Of a DNA stretch of 64,000 bases, positions 10,850-23,477 are shown one piece after another; position 1 is the stretch's first letter; each line of letters opens with the position of its first letter. A model generated the notes under the pieces. It did not search any database. It was not told where the DNA came from and saw only the letters and a list, made by a program, of their open reading frames with translations. Origin of the DNA: Bolinopsis microptera (lineage: Eukaryota; Ctenophora; Tentaculata; Lobata; Bolinopsidae); contig NC_087078.1 in assembly GCF_026151205.1 (NCBI RefSeq), positions 12,445,118-12,509,117 of the forward strand, in the 5' to 3' direction. The translations under genes and the position numbers were made by a program.

Positions 10850-13140
10850 TCACAATTGTTGGTTCTGAAGTGGTACAGCCTCGCCCTCCTTGTCACCAGG
10901 TTTCTCACTGACACAAGCCCAGCAGCAGCCGACACAGCAGGTATCACGACGGTTGTTGACAAGGACCAGAGCTAGGATCAGGTTCAGTAGGCTCAGAGAG
11001 AAGGTCACTGCTACTGCTACAGCTGTCCAGTCGAGACCAGTGCTGGAATACCCGCTCAGTAGAGACGTGCAGCCCTGAATAATAAAGTAGTTTATAAGAA
11101 CTCGTTTCGATCAGCAAACACGATTTAACCCAAATTTGCTATTCTTTCGACTATAGATTTTGACTGTATAGACTGTACAGCGTACCTGTGAGTAGAGGTT
11201 TTTCGGTGAGATAGAGTTGTCTGAACAGACAAATGCAGGACAACAGGAGCAGGGGTAACCCTCGTGGTTAGATATCCAGTGAGTGGCCGCCCCTCCTTCA
11301 GTGAAGTCTGAACTACCGCTGGATCCGCAACACTGCAAAGCCCCCTGAGACAAACGGTTTCAGGTTAAGAATTTTATCAAATCCTCATTCCTCTCAACAG
11401 TATAATTATCATCTGGCATGCTATTTGATAATGATTATATCCGAAGTTATTTTACAAATGATACCTGTAGAACGTCTATTCCAACAGTTGCCAATGCTTC
11501 GTCTCCGTAGGTCGAGTAAAGGTCCCCAAACTTAGAACTGATCGTATCATCTAGATCGTCGACATCAGACAGGTAAACAAGTCCAGCCATAAAGAACAAG
11601 TGTATAACTAGGAGGAAACACAGCAGCCATATATGCTGAAATGCGATGGTAACAGTTTTAGTTGCAGCCTTCTTATGACTAGAAATAACTGTGAGTTTAG
11701 GATATAATTGATAAATGTCTACCCTGTATTAAGATTTCTAGCTGTATGACTTGTATTCTGTACTCGTATTTGTAGGAAATTAGGAATACAAGAAAAGGTT
11801 ATTTACCCAACTTACAATTTCATGGTCAGTTGCGAAATACAAATAATACATCTTATTTCAACAAAGTCGTTTTCACTAAAAGTTATAACAAATGCCGGGT
11901 CACTAACCAGAATAAATCCCCAGTTTCTGAGTCGAAGAGAGGCACCCACAATACCAGATATTCCCATTGTAAGAATGTACACACTAACAGCGAACAGTCC
12001 TACAGAGACCCGTCCCGGCCTGGTTTCATTGCTTTAATGTCCACTCCAAAAGTTTCTGTTATTTGTGTAATCAATTTCATAAGAAAAAGTGGATTTTTAA
12101 AAACTTTTCGCGTTTCATGCACGCTTGGCTAAAACTTACGTTACTTCACAAGTTGTTACGCATTTGGTATCTGCTATAGCCAGAATACATGCTCCAACAA
12201 ACAGAACCACCCCCAACAGCTGAAATTTTTATTACATGAGATTTAATTTATTTAATTGTGGCCTAAGTAAACTCAGTTTACACTTTACGTTTCATTTCAA
12301 GAGTTTTCCGTGTAAAATTATACATTGGACCAGTGACTAAAAATTTGTAAGGAATAAATTATAAATCAAAATTTTTTGTGGTTTTGTCTGATTGCCTAAA
12401 TCAATTTGACAATCTGACAATTGATCATGATTATCCCTGTTCAGAAACTGCCAAAAGGTTTATACTTTATAAACTACAGAAGTGGAGTACAATATGAAAA
12501 AGATGAACAGTCAATCTCACTAACAGTGTTTATAATGTTGATGATGATAATATAAGCCCTCATGGTGCTAAGACAGCAATTTCTGCCAGACCCCATAATA
12601 TTATATTTTTACAGAACAACTAAAACTGAAAGCAACTTCAGAACAGTTCCTATGAAGGCTGGTACCGATGAGAAATTCAGATATACATCTGCAATCTGCA
12701 TTCTGCACCACACGAAATAATGTATTTTCTTATTTCCTGGTTTGGATGCCTTGAATTGTGATGATTAATGGTACTTGGTCAGATCCTAAACTATCCTAAA
12801 CTATCGTTTCTCAAGGATTCGCCCTCAGTTATATTTGTATCAATAAATAACATACCCCATGAATTTCAGCGTTTCAGTTCTAAAATATAATCCTAATACT
12901 TCATCAGCTGTTGAATTGAAAACGTATAATGATAATTTTCTGCATGGCCTGCAAAACTTATGGAGACTTGTACAAAAGCTGATCAGCTCATCATGTAACA
13001 ATCTTGATAACCTTAGTGCATATTGTCTTGTGTGAAGGGAGAGGAAGTTACACCTACAGCGCGTTCTCAGTACTCACAACTTTCATTAAAGGAGACAGCC
13101 AGACAGGAGAAAGTATGACCAAGAATCGTACGACGTACAT
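10850..13140 (-). CDS. Tetraspanin
   Basis: Exons on the minus strand: 13078-13140 (first exon, tentative), 12140-12219, 11908-12031, 11465-11635, 11186-11344, 10850-11074. All phases close and give about 273 residues, a usual tetraspanin length. Visible landmarks: TM1 in LLGVVLFVGACILAI; TM2 in LFAVSVYILTMGISGIVGAS; TM3 in WLLCFLLVIHLFFMAGLVYL; the large loop with the diagnostic CCG motif (GALQCCGSSGSSD), a PCSCC cluster and the final Cys in GCTSLL; TM4 in VAVAVTFSLSLLNLILALVL; and a Cys-containing tail (RRDTCCVGCC) likely to be palmitoylated. These are multi-pass membrane organisers. The first exon (MYVVRFLVILSPVW...) has a good GTGAGT donor and matching phase, but lacks the Asn usual in TM1, so it is the least sure part. 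Confidence 0.85.
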
Positions 13141-13159
13141 GTGTCAAAAGCAAACTTAC

Positions 13160-14175
13160 AATCAAATTTGCATTTCAAATTTGACAGATTTGATGGACTT
13201 ATTGCCCAGTGACCAATTAGTCTGCTAACTGAGGATGGTGTGAGACCAAATTATAGTACTGGAAGTCAAAATCCCCGACAAAATGGGAAAACCATATAGT
13301 CTCATTTTCAGCTTTTGAAGACAAACTTGTCCTACCGGTAGGACATATTCAAAATTTTCATTGCATCAAAGCTGCTTCCAGTACCTTGATGGCGACTTGT
13401 GTCACTCTCACCGACCTCACTGATTGGTCACTGGTCAAAATTTCGGTCAAGGGTGAAGGGGACCGAAATTTTATATTCAGATGATTTTGCGTTTATCAAA
13501 GCTTTCTTTGGGAATAGAACTTTGAGAACCTCAATCGTGTATTATGCCATCTTCAGTGACCCATGTAAGATGGTCATTCAAAAATATTCAGTAAAAACAG
13601 TGAAATTTGGGTCGCGGAAGGCTGAAATTCGAATATGTCCTACCGGTAGGACATATTCAAAATTTTTATCGCATTAAAGTTTTCTCCGGATATACATACT
13701 TTTTCCAGTACCTTGATGGCGACTTGTGTCACTCTCACCGAATTCTTCTCCAGAAACCAATTAGTCAGTCAACTATAGATGCCATATGACACAATTGAGG
13801 TGCTGGAAGTTTGATTTTGGTACGAGGAAGCTTACTACTATACAGAAAGCTTTACAAAACAAAAATTCAGATTTTTAAATTTATGTCCCATTTTCAAATA
13901 TTACAATTTCTGAGCAGAAATTTGACAGATTTGGTGGACGTTTTGCACAGTGACCTCTGTGACCAATTATTCAGCTAACTGAGGATGATATGCGACCAAA
14001 TTGAGGTACTTTCTCCAGAAACCAATTGGTCAGTCAACTATAGACGCCATATGAGTATGACACAATTGAAGTACTGGAAGTTTTATTTTGGTCGGAGGAA
14101 GCATATTACAGAAAATCGAAAATACATATTTTTAAATTTCTGTCCCATTTTCAAATATTAAAATTTCATGTCTTG
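13160..14175. repeat. Cluster of related repeat copies
   Basis: Long blocks recur here. A 28-bp block starting CCTACCGGTAGGACATATTC is at 13332 and 13637. A 35-bp block starting AGTACCTTGATGGCGACTTG is at 13379 and 13709. A block starting TTCTCCAGAAACCAATT is at 13744 and 14010. AAATTTGACAGATTTG is at 13179 and 13918. Spacings are about 270-330 bp, so this is a degenerate tandem or a cluster of one interspersed family. CCTACCGGTAGG is itself palindromic. The short ORFs here have no recognisable similarity and I do not call them genes. Confidence 0.7.
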
Positions 14176-14244
14176 TGTAACGAGCTTGGAGGGATCACAT
14201 CGTCAATCAATCTTTGATTGATTGTTGATTGGGTTAAAAATAAA

Positions 14245-14547
14245 CAACAACAACAACAACAATGGCGAACCTAGCAAGCTAGGATCGAGGGGCCGATCTC
14301 CTTTTCTTTTGCGGTGCGGCCACGGTCCTTTCGGTACAGATTTCCCTGCAGCATAGTCGGGACGCAACCCCAGGCATATGCACTCGTGTTATTTTCGCAT
14401 CTCTTAATGAGAGCTACCACCATTCACACCATGGTTTGGTAAGCGACGGCTGCCCATAAATTTTGAAATCTTGGCCCAACTGGGATTCGAACTCGCATCG
14501 TCAGGGCCAGTAGACAAGCTGATTAACCAACTAAGCCACTGAGCCAC
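14245..14547 (-). mobile_element. tRNA-derived SINE, full length
   Basis: On the minus strand the 5' end is tRNA-like: A-box region GTGGCTTAGTTGGTTAATC and B-box GCGAGTTCGAATCCCAGT, the two internal Pol III promoter blocks. The body runs through ...CCGCAAAAGAAAAGGAGATC... and ends in a (TTG)n tail. An exact 11-bp target duplication TTAAAAATAAA flanks it (14234-14244 and 14548-14558). A 3' part of a related copy is at 58347-58520. Confidence 0.9.
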
Positions 14548-15049
14548 TTAAAAATAAAAGGGACATTAAAATGTACATTAACATTAAATACCATGCGTAC
14601 GCAATCTTTTTTTGATGGAGCAAATTACAAATGGCACCGGTGATTTGAACTGAGATAACAGGTACAAATTGGTGGCAATTTGAAATAATGATCACTGATT
14701 TTCAATTTTGACCTGGTGCAAATTGTATCATAAAAGCATATTATTCAGTTCTTATCAGTTCTTGTCAGTAATAGAACACAATATATACACAATTATAATA
14801 CACACTAATTATGTAAACTAGTTATTCACACTAATTAGGATGGCAGTCATCTGAAAGGTTTCTAACGTTACTATTGAGTTCTAACAAAGACTATTCCGTA
14901 ATTTCTGTTATATATTGAATATGTCTTTTGTCACTTATTATTAATTCCGCTTCACGCGGAAAGACTAAACAGAGGTTAAATTTTCAGCACATCCGACAGC
15001 AATACTAATTGGAAACTCGTTCATCAAGGATAGTTTTTAGGTAGTCACC

Positions 15050-15390
15050 GTAACCAAGATTTAGCAAACTTCGACCAATGTTAACTTCGGCCGAATTTGG
15101 TTTACACTTTACACTTTACGCGACAGTAAGATCAGATCGTTCACAATAAGGCCATATTTAGCTATTGAACACTCCCTCATCCAGTGACCTTTCTTTCTTT
15201 TTATCGTGACTCTGTGCGTCTTTTTTTTAACGATATGACAATACATTGATGTAGTAAAGATTTAAATTTGTAAATCTCCAGTTAAGCAGTTACTTGCTAC
15301 TGCAACTGCGGGTCCTTTCACAACATGAACACGTAAACCAACTTCGGTTGCAAAGTTAAAATTGGCCGAAGTTTGCTACATCTTGGTTAC
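15050..15390. mobile_element. MITE with about 60-bp imperfect inverted termini
   Basis: The left end GTAACCAAGATTTAGCAAAC...TTCGGCCGAATTTGGTTTA is mirrored by the right end ...AACCAACTTCGG...GAAGTTTGCTACATCTTGGTTAC. There is no coding capacity and no clear target duplication. The flanks 14560-15049 hold nothing I recognise. Confidence 0.7.
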
Positions 15391-15507
15391 AGTTAGTGAT
15401 CTCTATTAAACGGTTCATTTGGAAAAGCTCGAAGGGACTGCACAGAGCAACACAATTTTGTCGAAATGGCGGCACAAGTATTTGATTACTTTAGGTTTCG
15501 TCATCGC

Positions 15508-15569
15508 TCAAACCTATATATAGGTTTGATATATAGGTTTGATAACTGAGCGATATATCGCTCAGTTAT
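15508..15569. repeat. Two adjacent perfect palindromes
   Basis: 15508-15529 is a perfect 22-bp palindrome with centre CCTATATATAGG. 15542-15569 is a perfect 28-bp palindrome with centre GAGCGATATATCGCTC. Related half sites (ATATAGGTTTGATA, TATATCGCTTAG) lie between and after them. Either can form a cruciform or hairpin. Confidence 0.85.
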
Positions 15570-16726
15570 ATATCGCTTAGTTCCCTGATCTAGGAAACTA
15601 AGAGCCCCAATTATCTTGATTTGAGATTCAAGGGAAACCCACACCACTCTCCATTTCTACTGCTATTTATGTTACATTATAAAACTAAAATGGTGATTCT
15701 CCCGGCACCTATAACTCAGCTCAATTACAAAAGGACAAATAAGGCTCAGGCCTCTTTTACACATGTGATAAGCACGATTTAAACCAACCATCTACTTGCT
15801 AATTGCTAAAGTATCGTTTTATTCAGATGCAGCACTCTTACTCTCGAGCCAGGAGCTGAGGGGATAATATGTAGATTTCTCATTTTGACCATATTTGGTA
15901 TAATTGGGGTGGTAGGATCGCTCTCTTATGCCTAGATTGTGCGATAGCTCCAGCAGGTCGCTGATCACGTTGGTTTATACGGTTAACTGTGTCGCCCAAG
16001 TGAGCCTGGACAGCTGGCGTTGTGGGTTTACGTTGTTAGACGTGATTAACAGCTCGTCAAGCCTGGGAAACGTCCCAACCTGTTTCTGGGGAACAGTTCC
16101 CCGGCAGCATGTAGCTTTGTTTCCAGCAGCATGTTCTTATATCCGGCAGTATTTTGTTATTGTCACAGTTCACATGTTGCCAGATTTGTCGCTAATCGCT
16201 TTGGTTACCGTGCACACGTGTGACGAGTGATCACGTCAGCCTGTTAACCACCGTCTCTCTGGATGATGATTAATCCGCCAGCACTTTGATGATCTCGCTT
16301 CCAGTGTAGACTAACTTATATCTTGTCAATATAATAGAATTGTTTTGGAAATATCTTCTTATTCGCTGTCGGTTAGTCTCTGCATATTTCGATTAGTATT
16401 TTGCTGTGGTAACTTGGTAAACTTTGAAGCGTAATTAACATATTGTGTATTGTATTGTTTTCTAATGTATATTAATATTATGTCAATGTGCACGGTGAAT
16501 TAAAGTGTAGGGGCGGAGATGCGACCACGACACCCTGGATGTTGATAAATTGTCATAAATGGACATTTTTACTGATGGACACAGTCAAAAGTCCATTATT
16601 ACATTCAAAAGTATACAAAATAAATAGATTCATCGAATTTATTCGCATTTTCGTGCTGATCCCTGAATTATTGGATCATTTGACTCCCAAGTCTCCCCTT
16701 ATTGTCGAAAAGTCAGGTTGTTCCAG

Positions 16727-16759
<33 letters not shown>

Positions 16760-17681
16760 TTTGGCTTTACCTGCGTGTGAATGTATATAACACCTACCTA
16801 CGTACCTATATACCGCGGTCTACGGTACCAACATGTAGTAGGCATACGATAGTGATTAGCGATACCTACATATACTTGTAATTTGTATAATGTGTATAAT
16901 GTAGTGATATATAGTGTAGTTCTGCTTCAAAGAGGCACCTTTGTCAGTGATCTGGCGATCTGCCCCTTTTTGCTGCTCTTGTTAACTTGTTAGTCGTTTC
17001 CACGAAAGTTGAACAATTTTCAATACTTTCAGCCGTTGAGTTTTGTGCTTTCGGTTAAAGGTTTATTGTGTAACTGTAATTGTTATAGAATTCTGCTCAT
17101 TCGAACTAAAAATAGCCGAAATTACGCAAACTAACATCCTCCTTCGTCAGGGCGTATAATTAAATTTCCATAAATGGCGTAATTTGGAGCATAGTGCTGA
17201 ACCATAGAGACCACTATTATAACCTCGGCCTAAGCCTTAAAATCAGCATTTTACTGGCTGAATTTGAAGTCAACCTAATTACGTCGATTATATAGATGCT
17301 GATAGGTTAAAAGTTGAATACCATAAATAAATATTAATCCAGAATTCAAGAACACTCCGAGAACCTGATACTGAATTTAGCAATATCACTTAGGTTTCGA
17401 ACAAGAGAGAATCGAACACCTGCTCACCTTAGCACCGTGACAAATCAGCGGTGGGACGGTGATTCCGATCACCGATGTGACATAGAAAGAACACGCGGTC
17501 CACAACATCAATATGTATCGATAAGACTCAACAATTAGCCAGTTACAATCAGGAGGTCCACTAACACCAAGTGATTTAACCTCACCCAACCTCACGGCTC
17601 ACTTTACCTCACTTAACCCTAACTTAACCTCACTTTGCACTATCACAAACCACTGGAGGTTACCGGGAAAGGAGGACTAAA
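15570..17681. other. No recognised gene
   Basis: The stretch before the SLC46-like gene contains short ORFs without recognisable domains, a run of about 30 C at 16729-16759, and a short direct array of AACCTCAC-like words at 17577-17635 just upstream of the transporter start. The C run is likely to be an unstable or poorly sequenced tract. Confidence 0.5.
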
Positions 17682-20600
17682 ATGGCATTTAAAGTGACAG
17701 TGGAGCCCATCATATTCCTGTTCATGTTCACAGTTTACCTGTGGTATCCTCTTTACACGGAGTTGATATTCGAGAACCTTATGGGATCAAAGAACACAGC
17801 GTGCAAGTAAGAACTAAAACAGAAGAGACAGAAGATGATGGCCGGTGATTGCCGAAAGATTCTGTTTTACCATTCACTTGAAAAATGACATAAGATTGAT
17901 GCCAATTTAATCATCAAACTTCATCGAAACTGTCGAAGTAAAATAACATGCAACCTAGTACCCTCAGTATCACTTCTTAAGTGGACCAAAAAAGCTTTAA
18001 ACTCTGTCTCAGGGAGAACGACACGGAATGCGCGGAAAAGAAGAAGGCCGCTCTGGAGGAGTCCTCTAGGTTAAATCTCTATATCACAGCTTCCCGTCAC
18101 GTGCCTGCTTTCTTTGTAGCTCTTGTACTAGGGTCCTTTACTGACAGGTACCAGTATGACAATGGCTGGGATAATTAATATTGCTATTTTAGAAGCACCA
18201 AGCGTGAATAGAACTTTATATTATTAAGTTAACAAACTCAAAAAAATGAGGCATATCACCAGAATCTGTCAATGTGCTCATAGTTAAAACAGCTTTCTCA
18301 TTTGTTTTCAGGTACGGTAGAAGGCCAGCTCTGATACTTTCCTGTATTGGTAATACTATCTGGACGACATTCCTTCTTCTTCAAGTTTACTTCAGGTCAG
18401 GAAAATTGGTGAAAATTAATAGAGGCCTCAACAGTATGTTGACCAAGGGATTCGATTTTAGATTCAACCTTAGTTATTGATTTTGATCGCAGTTAAATTC
18501 AATTTTTCGATGAGCATGCGTACATATATAAAACGGCCCCTAATCTTAAATTACTTTAACCCCCACCCTATACGATAACCTCCCTCATCCAGATTCTCAG
18601 TGTATTACTTCCTTATCGGAGGTTTCCTAGATGGAATGTGTGGAGGTATCAGCACATTCCTCTTTGCCTCATTCGCTTACGCTGCTGACACCTCGAGTGA
18701 GGAGACGAGGACCAAGAGGATCTCCCTGACTGAGAGTATGGTCTTTCTGGGAGGTTTTCTCGCGTCTGTTACAGGTATTGTACATATAAAGGAACCATTT
18801 AAACATCCGTTCGACACGTGAACTGGGTGGTCAAATCGGATATATTTACTAAAAAGCTAAATTAACCAAGTCGGAGAAGATTTAAACCTATCAAAATACA
18901 TACAACAAAAGTTTGAAGTAAAAGTAACCTGAAAAAAGATCTGAGGCGGTGCTTCACAATGTAATTATGCAGGAGGCCTGTGGTCGGACGAGAGAGGGTT
19001 TGCAGCACCACTCTTTGCAGTTCAACTCTGTAACGTCCTCATCATCGTCTACATCGTTCTCAAACTAGCCGAACCTAGGAAGGTTAATCCGTCATATTGC
19101 TGTTGCTAATTATCATAATCACACGACACATTATGTATATTTATTTGTTCATTTAACGTCATGACGTCAATTTAATCGACTACTATAATTGAAGTTCACA
19201 AACTGTACAAGCATGCATAAATACCTCAAATGACCAGTTTCCTATCATTTCAGGTATCAAAAGTGCGATCTTATAAGTTCATCGAGCATTTTAAACGGAC
19301 GTGCAACCTTTTGGTGTAAGTATATAGATAGTAAGAAGTTATAGATATGCATGAGTGGAATTAAGTTTCTCAATTGCACTAACTTTAGTTTCTCAATTGC
19401 ACTAACTTACAATTGTTTTTTCGATCAATAATAGTGTACAGATTTTTCACATCAATATCAAGACATATAGACTGATTTAGCAATGGAGATATACTTATAG
19501 ATATGCTACAAAGTACGCAAGAAATAGGAATTAGTATATTTAGTCTGAAATACCTCTCAGAGCGCCGAGAGGAGATCGCAAGTCCTTGTGGTTAGCGCTG
19601 CTTATCTTCTCAATACTGATAGCTGTTCTAGCAGGCACCAACAACATCTTCATCCTCTTTCTCCTCGACAAACCATTTGAGTGGTCTAATGTGAGTACTG
19701 GGTTAAGTTATAATAGATGTGAGCAGTTTTAAGGGTATAACTAGGATCTACAGACGGCATAGGACACAATTGAGGTACAGAACCCCGCCTATTAATTTTC
19801 ACAAGGGGTCGTTCACATATTACGTAATCAGCCGAGGGGGGGTTTCTAAATGCTTACGGTTGATAATGATTACGGGGGGGGGGGGCGGGGGGTTTGGTCG
19901 TTGATTACGTAATCAAAATTTTCTTTTTCACCCTCTATAATAATAACGATTTGACAATATTCTAATTCAAATTCCACTCAATTTCACTCTGATAGTGATA
20001 AAATTTAGAAATTGATCGAATATCCAGCTATAAAAACTTGTGGAAGTCAAAGATGCCCCTTTAAACTTTATAAGACGTTTTGATCATGCGATTGAAACAT
20101 TTAAAAAACAATATTTCAGACGAGTATAGGATACTTCCTTGCGTTCAACACGCTACTAAACGGAAACATAACTCTACTGGCACTCCCCAAATTCAACAGA
20201 CAAGCGGGGGACTACTGGACAGCACTGGTTGGAATAATAGCCGCGTGTATCAGCTCTATCATCGTGGGCGTTTCCACTGTTGACTGGATGCTCTTCTTTG
20301 GTAATAATAATCAATATCTACTGCATTACATATAGAATTTTTGTTATAGTGGACAATTGTGTTAAATTACTATGGTCACTAATGATAGTATAGCACAACT
20401 TCCAGTTTATCATGTATAACGTGACAACTGTAATGAAGAAAATTATAAACACAATTATCCCGTTCATACTCTAGATACTATTATAAAACCTCATGGTTTT
20501 TATAGGTTCCACAGTTGGAGCAGTGGGCAGCATGGCTATCCCCACACTACGATCAGAGATGAGCAAGATGGTATCCGCTAACAACCAGGGTTCCCTCTTC

Positions 20601-22265
20601 TCAGTAATGTCCGCTTCAGAGGTGCTTGTGGCGCTTATCAGCAGTTCTGCCATCAGCAAGGTAATCTTATCTTTTAGTCACAATGTCACGTGAAGTATTA
20701 CATATTAGGTGTCCTCGGATCTGGTAATATGAAGCTCCTGTCTGAATTAAGTTACCGAAAATGGAAAATGCAGATATAAGTACAAAGTCAAAATGTGAAA
20801 CTTAAGGACTCAGTTCTGATCGATAAAGAATACAAGTTTAACAAATTTTTATTTTTCAGATCTACGAAGCAACTCACTCCTACTACCATGGCTTTTGTTT
20901 CCTTATTGAAGGAGGTCTTGCTTTCATCGCTATTGGTCTACTCATGTGAGACTCATAATATTAGTTATCCAATTAACTGTATAAATGATAGTTACCGGTC
21001 TAATGTATTTTATCATGAATTTTAATAATATAATTATGCTCATTATCTGAACAGTGAGGATCAGATAAGGAAAAGAATAACTGCTGTCAGACGTCATCTT
21101 AAGACAAAACTATCTAGATATTCAGTAGCTAACTCACAGTTACATCACACTATTTGCCTTTTCTACTTTATCTAACATGTTTCAGCGGGCACAAGCTGAT
21201 AAAAGCAAGAAAGAAGGAGGACAAAAGAGAGTTGATAGACCCAGAAGAAGAGGAATCAGCTGTAAGAATTATGATACTTTACAAAGTTAAAAGTAACACC
21301 CAGCTTAAATTGTTTATCAATTAAAGCTGTACTTATATATATTAGATTTATCACAAAACACAAAACGAGCCCTGAATGAACGTTACAATAATTAATACCT
21401 TACAAGACATATTTATAACGTACGAAATGTGGCGGTTTTCCGAAAATTTCGCCATATTTTCGGACCGCCAAAATTTCGGTCGTCGTAATAGAATCCGTCA
21501 CATTATCTTTTAGCTTATTTCAATGACTGTGCCTTCACTGCTTTATTTTGTTTCTAAAAGTAATATCAAGTAAAATAAATAAATAAATTCTGGCATCTTG
21601 GGACAAATTATCACCACAACAATGACTAATTGAATGTCAAGCAATACAGTTTAAATTTGCATTAAAATACATGTATGTGCTAATATGAAAGTCTTACAGT
21701 CTTAATACAGACTAAGTTTGAACATGATTTTACCGAATTTCAGAAATTTCCTTACTGCTTACTGTCACAAAAAATGATGAAAATACCCTTATTTTCTGTG
21801 ACGTCCGAAATTTGACGGTTTTTGTTCAATTTCGCCATATTTTCGGACCGCCAAAATTTCGGTCGTCGCAAATTAGGCCGCCATAAATATGTCTTGTAAG
21901 GTAGATTATCAGCCTATGAATTTCAGCCGCCGGTGTTCGTAATGTCAGATCTGGAGGACGATGACGAGATACTAGACGATATCAAGATTAAAACCCAGCT
22001 CACACTCCGGTCATCTGATCCTGTACCCCTACCCCGGACACCTGATCCCCTGCTCAGATCATCTGATTACCTTTCACCCTCAGATGGTCCCTCCACTTCT
22101 ACTGACAGAACTCGTCAGACAACCGGAGCTGACATCGCGCTGGACAACTCCTTCGAGACGATTGATCTGAACATGGATACTCAGATCATGGCACCTGGTA
22201 GCTCGTCTTGTGGTCACGTGACATGCACATCACACACTCAGGAACCTTGCATCACCAACTTGTGA
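17682..22265 (+). CDS. SLC46-like major facilitator transporter (proton-coupled folate transporter family)
   Basis: Twelve exons with fully consistent phases: 17682-17806, 18013-18147, 18312-18395, 18593-18774, 18973-19082, 19254-19315, 19561-19690, 20120-20300, 20506-20660, 20860-20945, 21186-21261 and 21927-22265, giving 554 residues. The protein starts MAFKVTVEPIIFLFMF (TM1). It has the MFS loop 2-3 signature LGSFTDRYGRRPALIL, a second cytosolic segment with EETRTKRISLTES before TM6 (...LGGFLASVTG), and later STVGAVGSMAIPTLRSEMSK and ANNQGSLFSVMSASE. These are typical SLC46 positions. SLC46 members move folates, antifolates or muropeptides with protons across plasma or endolysosomal membranes; the substrate here cannot be told. 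The C-terminal tail from residue about 440 is acidic and Ser/Pro-rich, probably disordered. Introns 7 and 11 hold MITEs. Confidence 0.88.
19803..19916. mobile_element. Short palindromic MITE in intron 7 of the SLC46-like gene
   Basis: The left part GGGGTCGTTCACATATTACG ends in TAATCA, and the right part is TGATTACGTAATCA. A G-rich centre has long G runs. A related unit (GGGGCCGTTCATATATTACG) is at 57777-57911. No coding capacity. Confidence 0.65.
21398..21901. mobile_element. MITE with TA target duplication in intron 11 of the SLC46-like gene
   Basis: Inverted ends CCTTACAAGACATATTTAT, flanked by TA on both sides (21396-21397, 21902-21903). This is the pattern of Tc1/mariner-derived MITEs. 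Internally a 38-bp block beginning TTCGCCATATTTTCGGACCG occurs twice in direct orientation (21449 and 21831). The right end stops only 25 bp before the last coding exon of the transporter, so its tail forms part of the branch-point region. Confidence 0.8.
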
Positions 22266-23477
22266 AATTGCTGGTTGAATGTAGAACTGGGACTGCAAAG
22301 ACTTGTATACTTGCAGTGATAGGCCAGAGTGGCGTGAAGAATCTTATTTCATTAATAAATTATTGTAAAGCAATTGTGGGAAATGATATTAAATTTGCGT
22401 AGGTTATTAGGTGTGGGGTCAGATAATGAGGTACATCTGCACTGATAACAGTGGATAATTGTAACCAATTACGAACACAGCAATTTACAATATTCAGAAC
22501 CCATTTTGACTCGAAAATCTATGTCTAAATGTATGTATGAATTTATGAACAATGAAGTACTACCACTTTTGTACCATGAAAATGTACGGTCATTATGCAT
22601 ATCTAAAGGAAGAGTGCAATTTTTCAAATAAAATTGTGTTTCTTTTATTACTATTTTCACGATCAGTGGACATTTACTTACGATTATTTCGTTAATTTAA
22701 TCGATTATTTTAATGTTATTTATTTGATCTTATTCATTAATTGATTCAATTGTTTCCGTTACAAAATTGAGTGTCGTAGGAAGATCACATTGTTTTAATT
22801 CTTTTGTTAAATAAAAAATAGGGCTATATATGCTGATGAAAACATCAAATTATTCGAGAAACATAAAAATTTTAAAGGGTTTTAACATTTAAACCCAAGC
22901 CATGCCCTATAATTACAAAACTACAACTAAAAACTGCAAAATATTAATAACAATACGTAAATTACTACATTTGTTTTAGATCATAAGTTTTCTGATAAAA
23001 GAAATAATTGACAGACCCCCTATAATTATGTACCTATTATCATAAATAACGAAATAAATGCAGCACTTATCCTTGACACATGTTAGGTGCTCCTTTATAT
23101 TCTTGTTGCCGAGTGTAACGATCGCGATGTAAGGGCAGCACATAAATTGTGTCAAAATATCAAATATCCTAGCTAACTTTTTACATTAATTACAACACCA
23201 TATCTAGCTGATAAGACGCCAGTAGCAAATACATTCTTTTATACTACGAATAAACATATGTAAACTGTGATTTTTATCATCATAAAACCTAATTATAAAT
23301 CCTACCATGTAGGGTAATGAGGCTGATTTAATCCCAATAAACCGATCCAAAGAAAACATTTTGAAGACTCAGGTCCATATTTTTGATCATCATTAAAGTT
23401 TTGTTGAAGATTAAACAATAGAGTCATGGGTAAGTTTCTACTTTCCATCCAGCATGCACAGTTTCATGTTTCCCGAG
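22266..23477. other. No recognised gene; 3' flank of the SLC46-like gene
   Basis: AT-rich sequence between two convergent genes. It should contain the transporter's 3' UTR; AATAAA-type words occur at 22345 and 22627. I see no other feature. Confidence 0.5.

Noticed and set aside
14464-14547. A functional tRNA gene
   Set aside because: The A and B boxes are there, but the sequence continues into a SINE body with a tail and target duplication, so it is a tRNA-derived SINE head.
16729-16759. Poly-Pro coding tract
   Set aside because: It is a homopolymer run of C inside a frame with no other protein-like feature.
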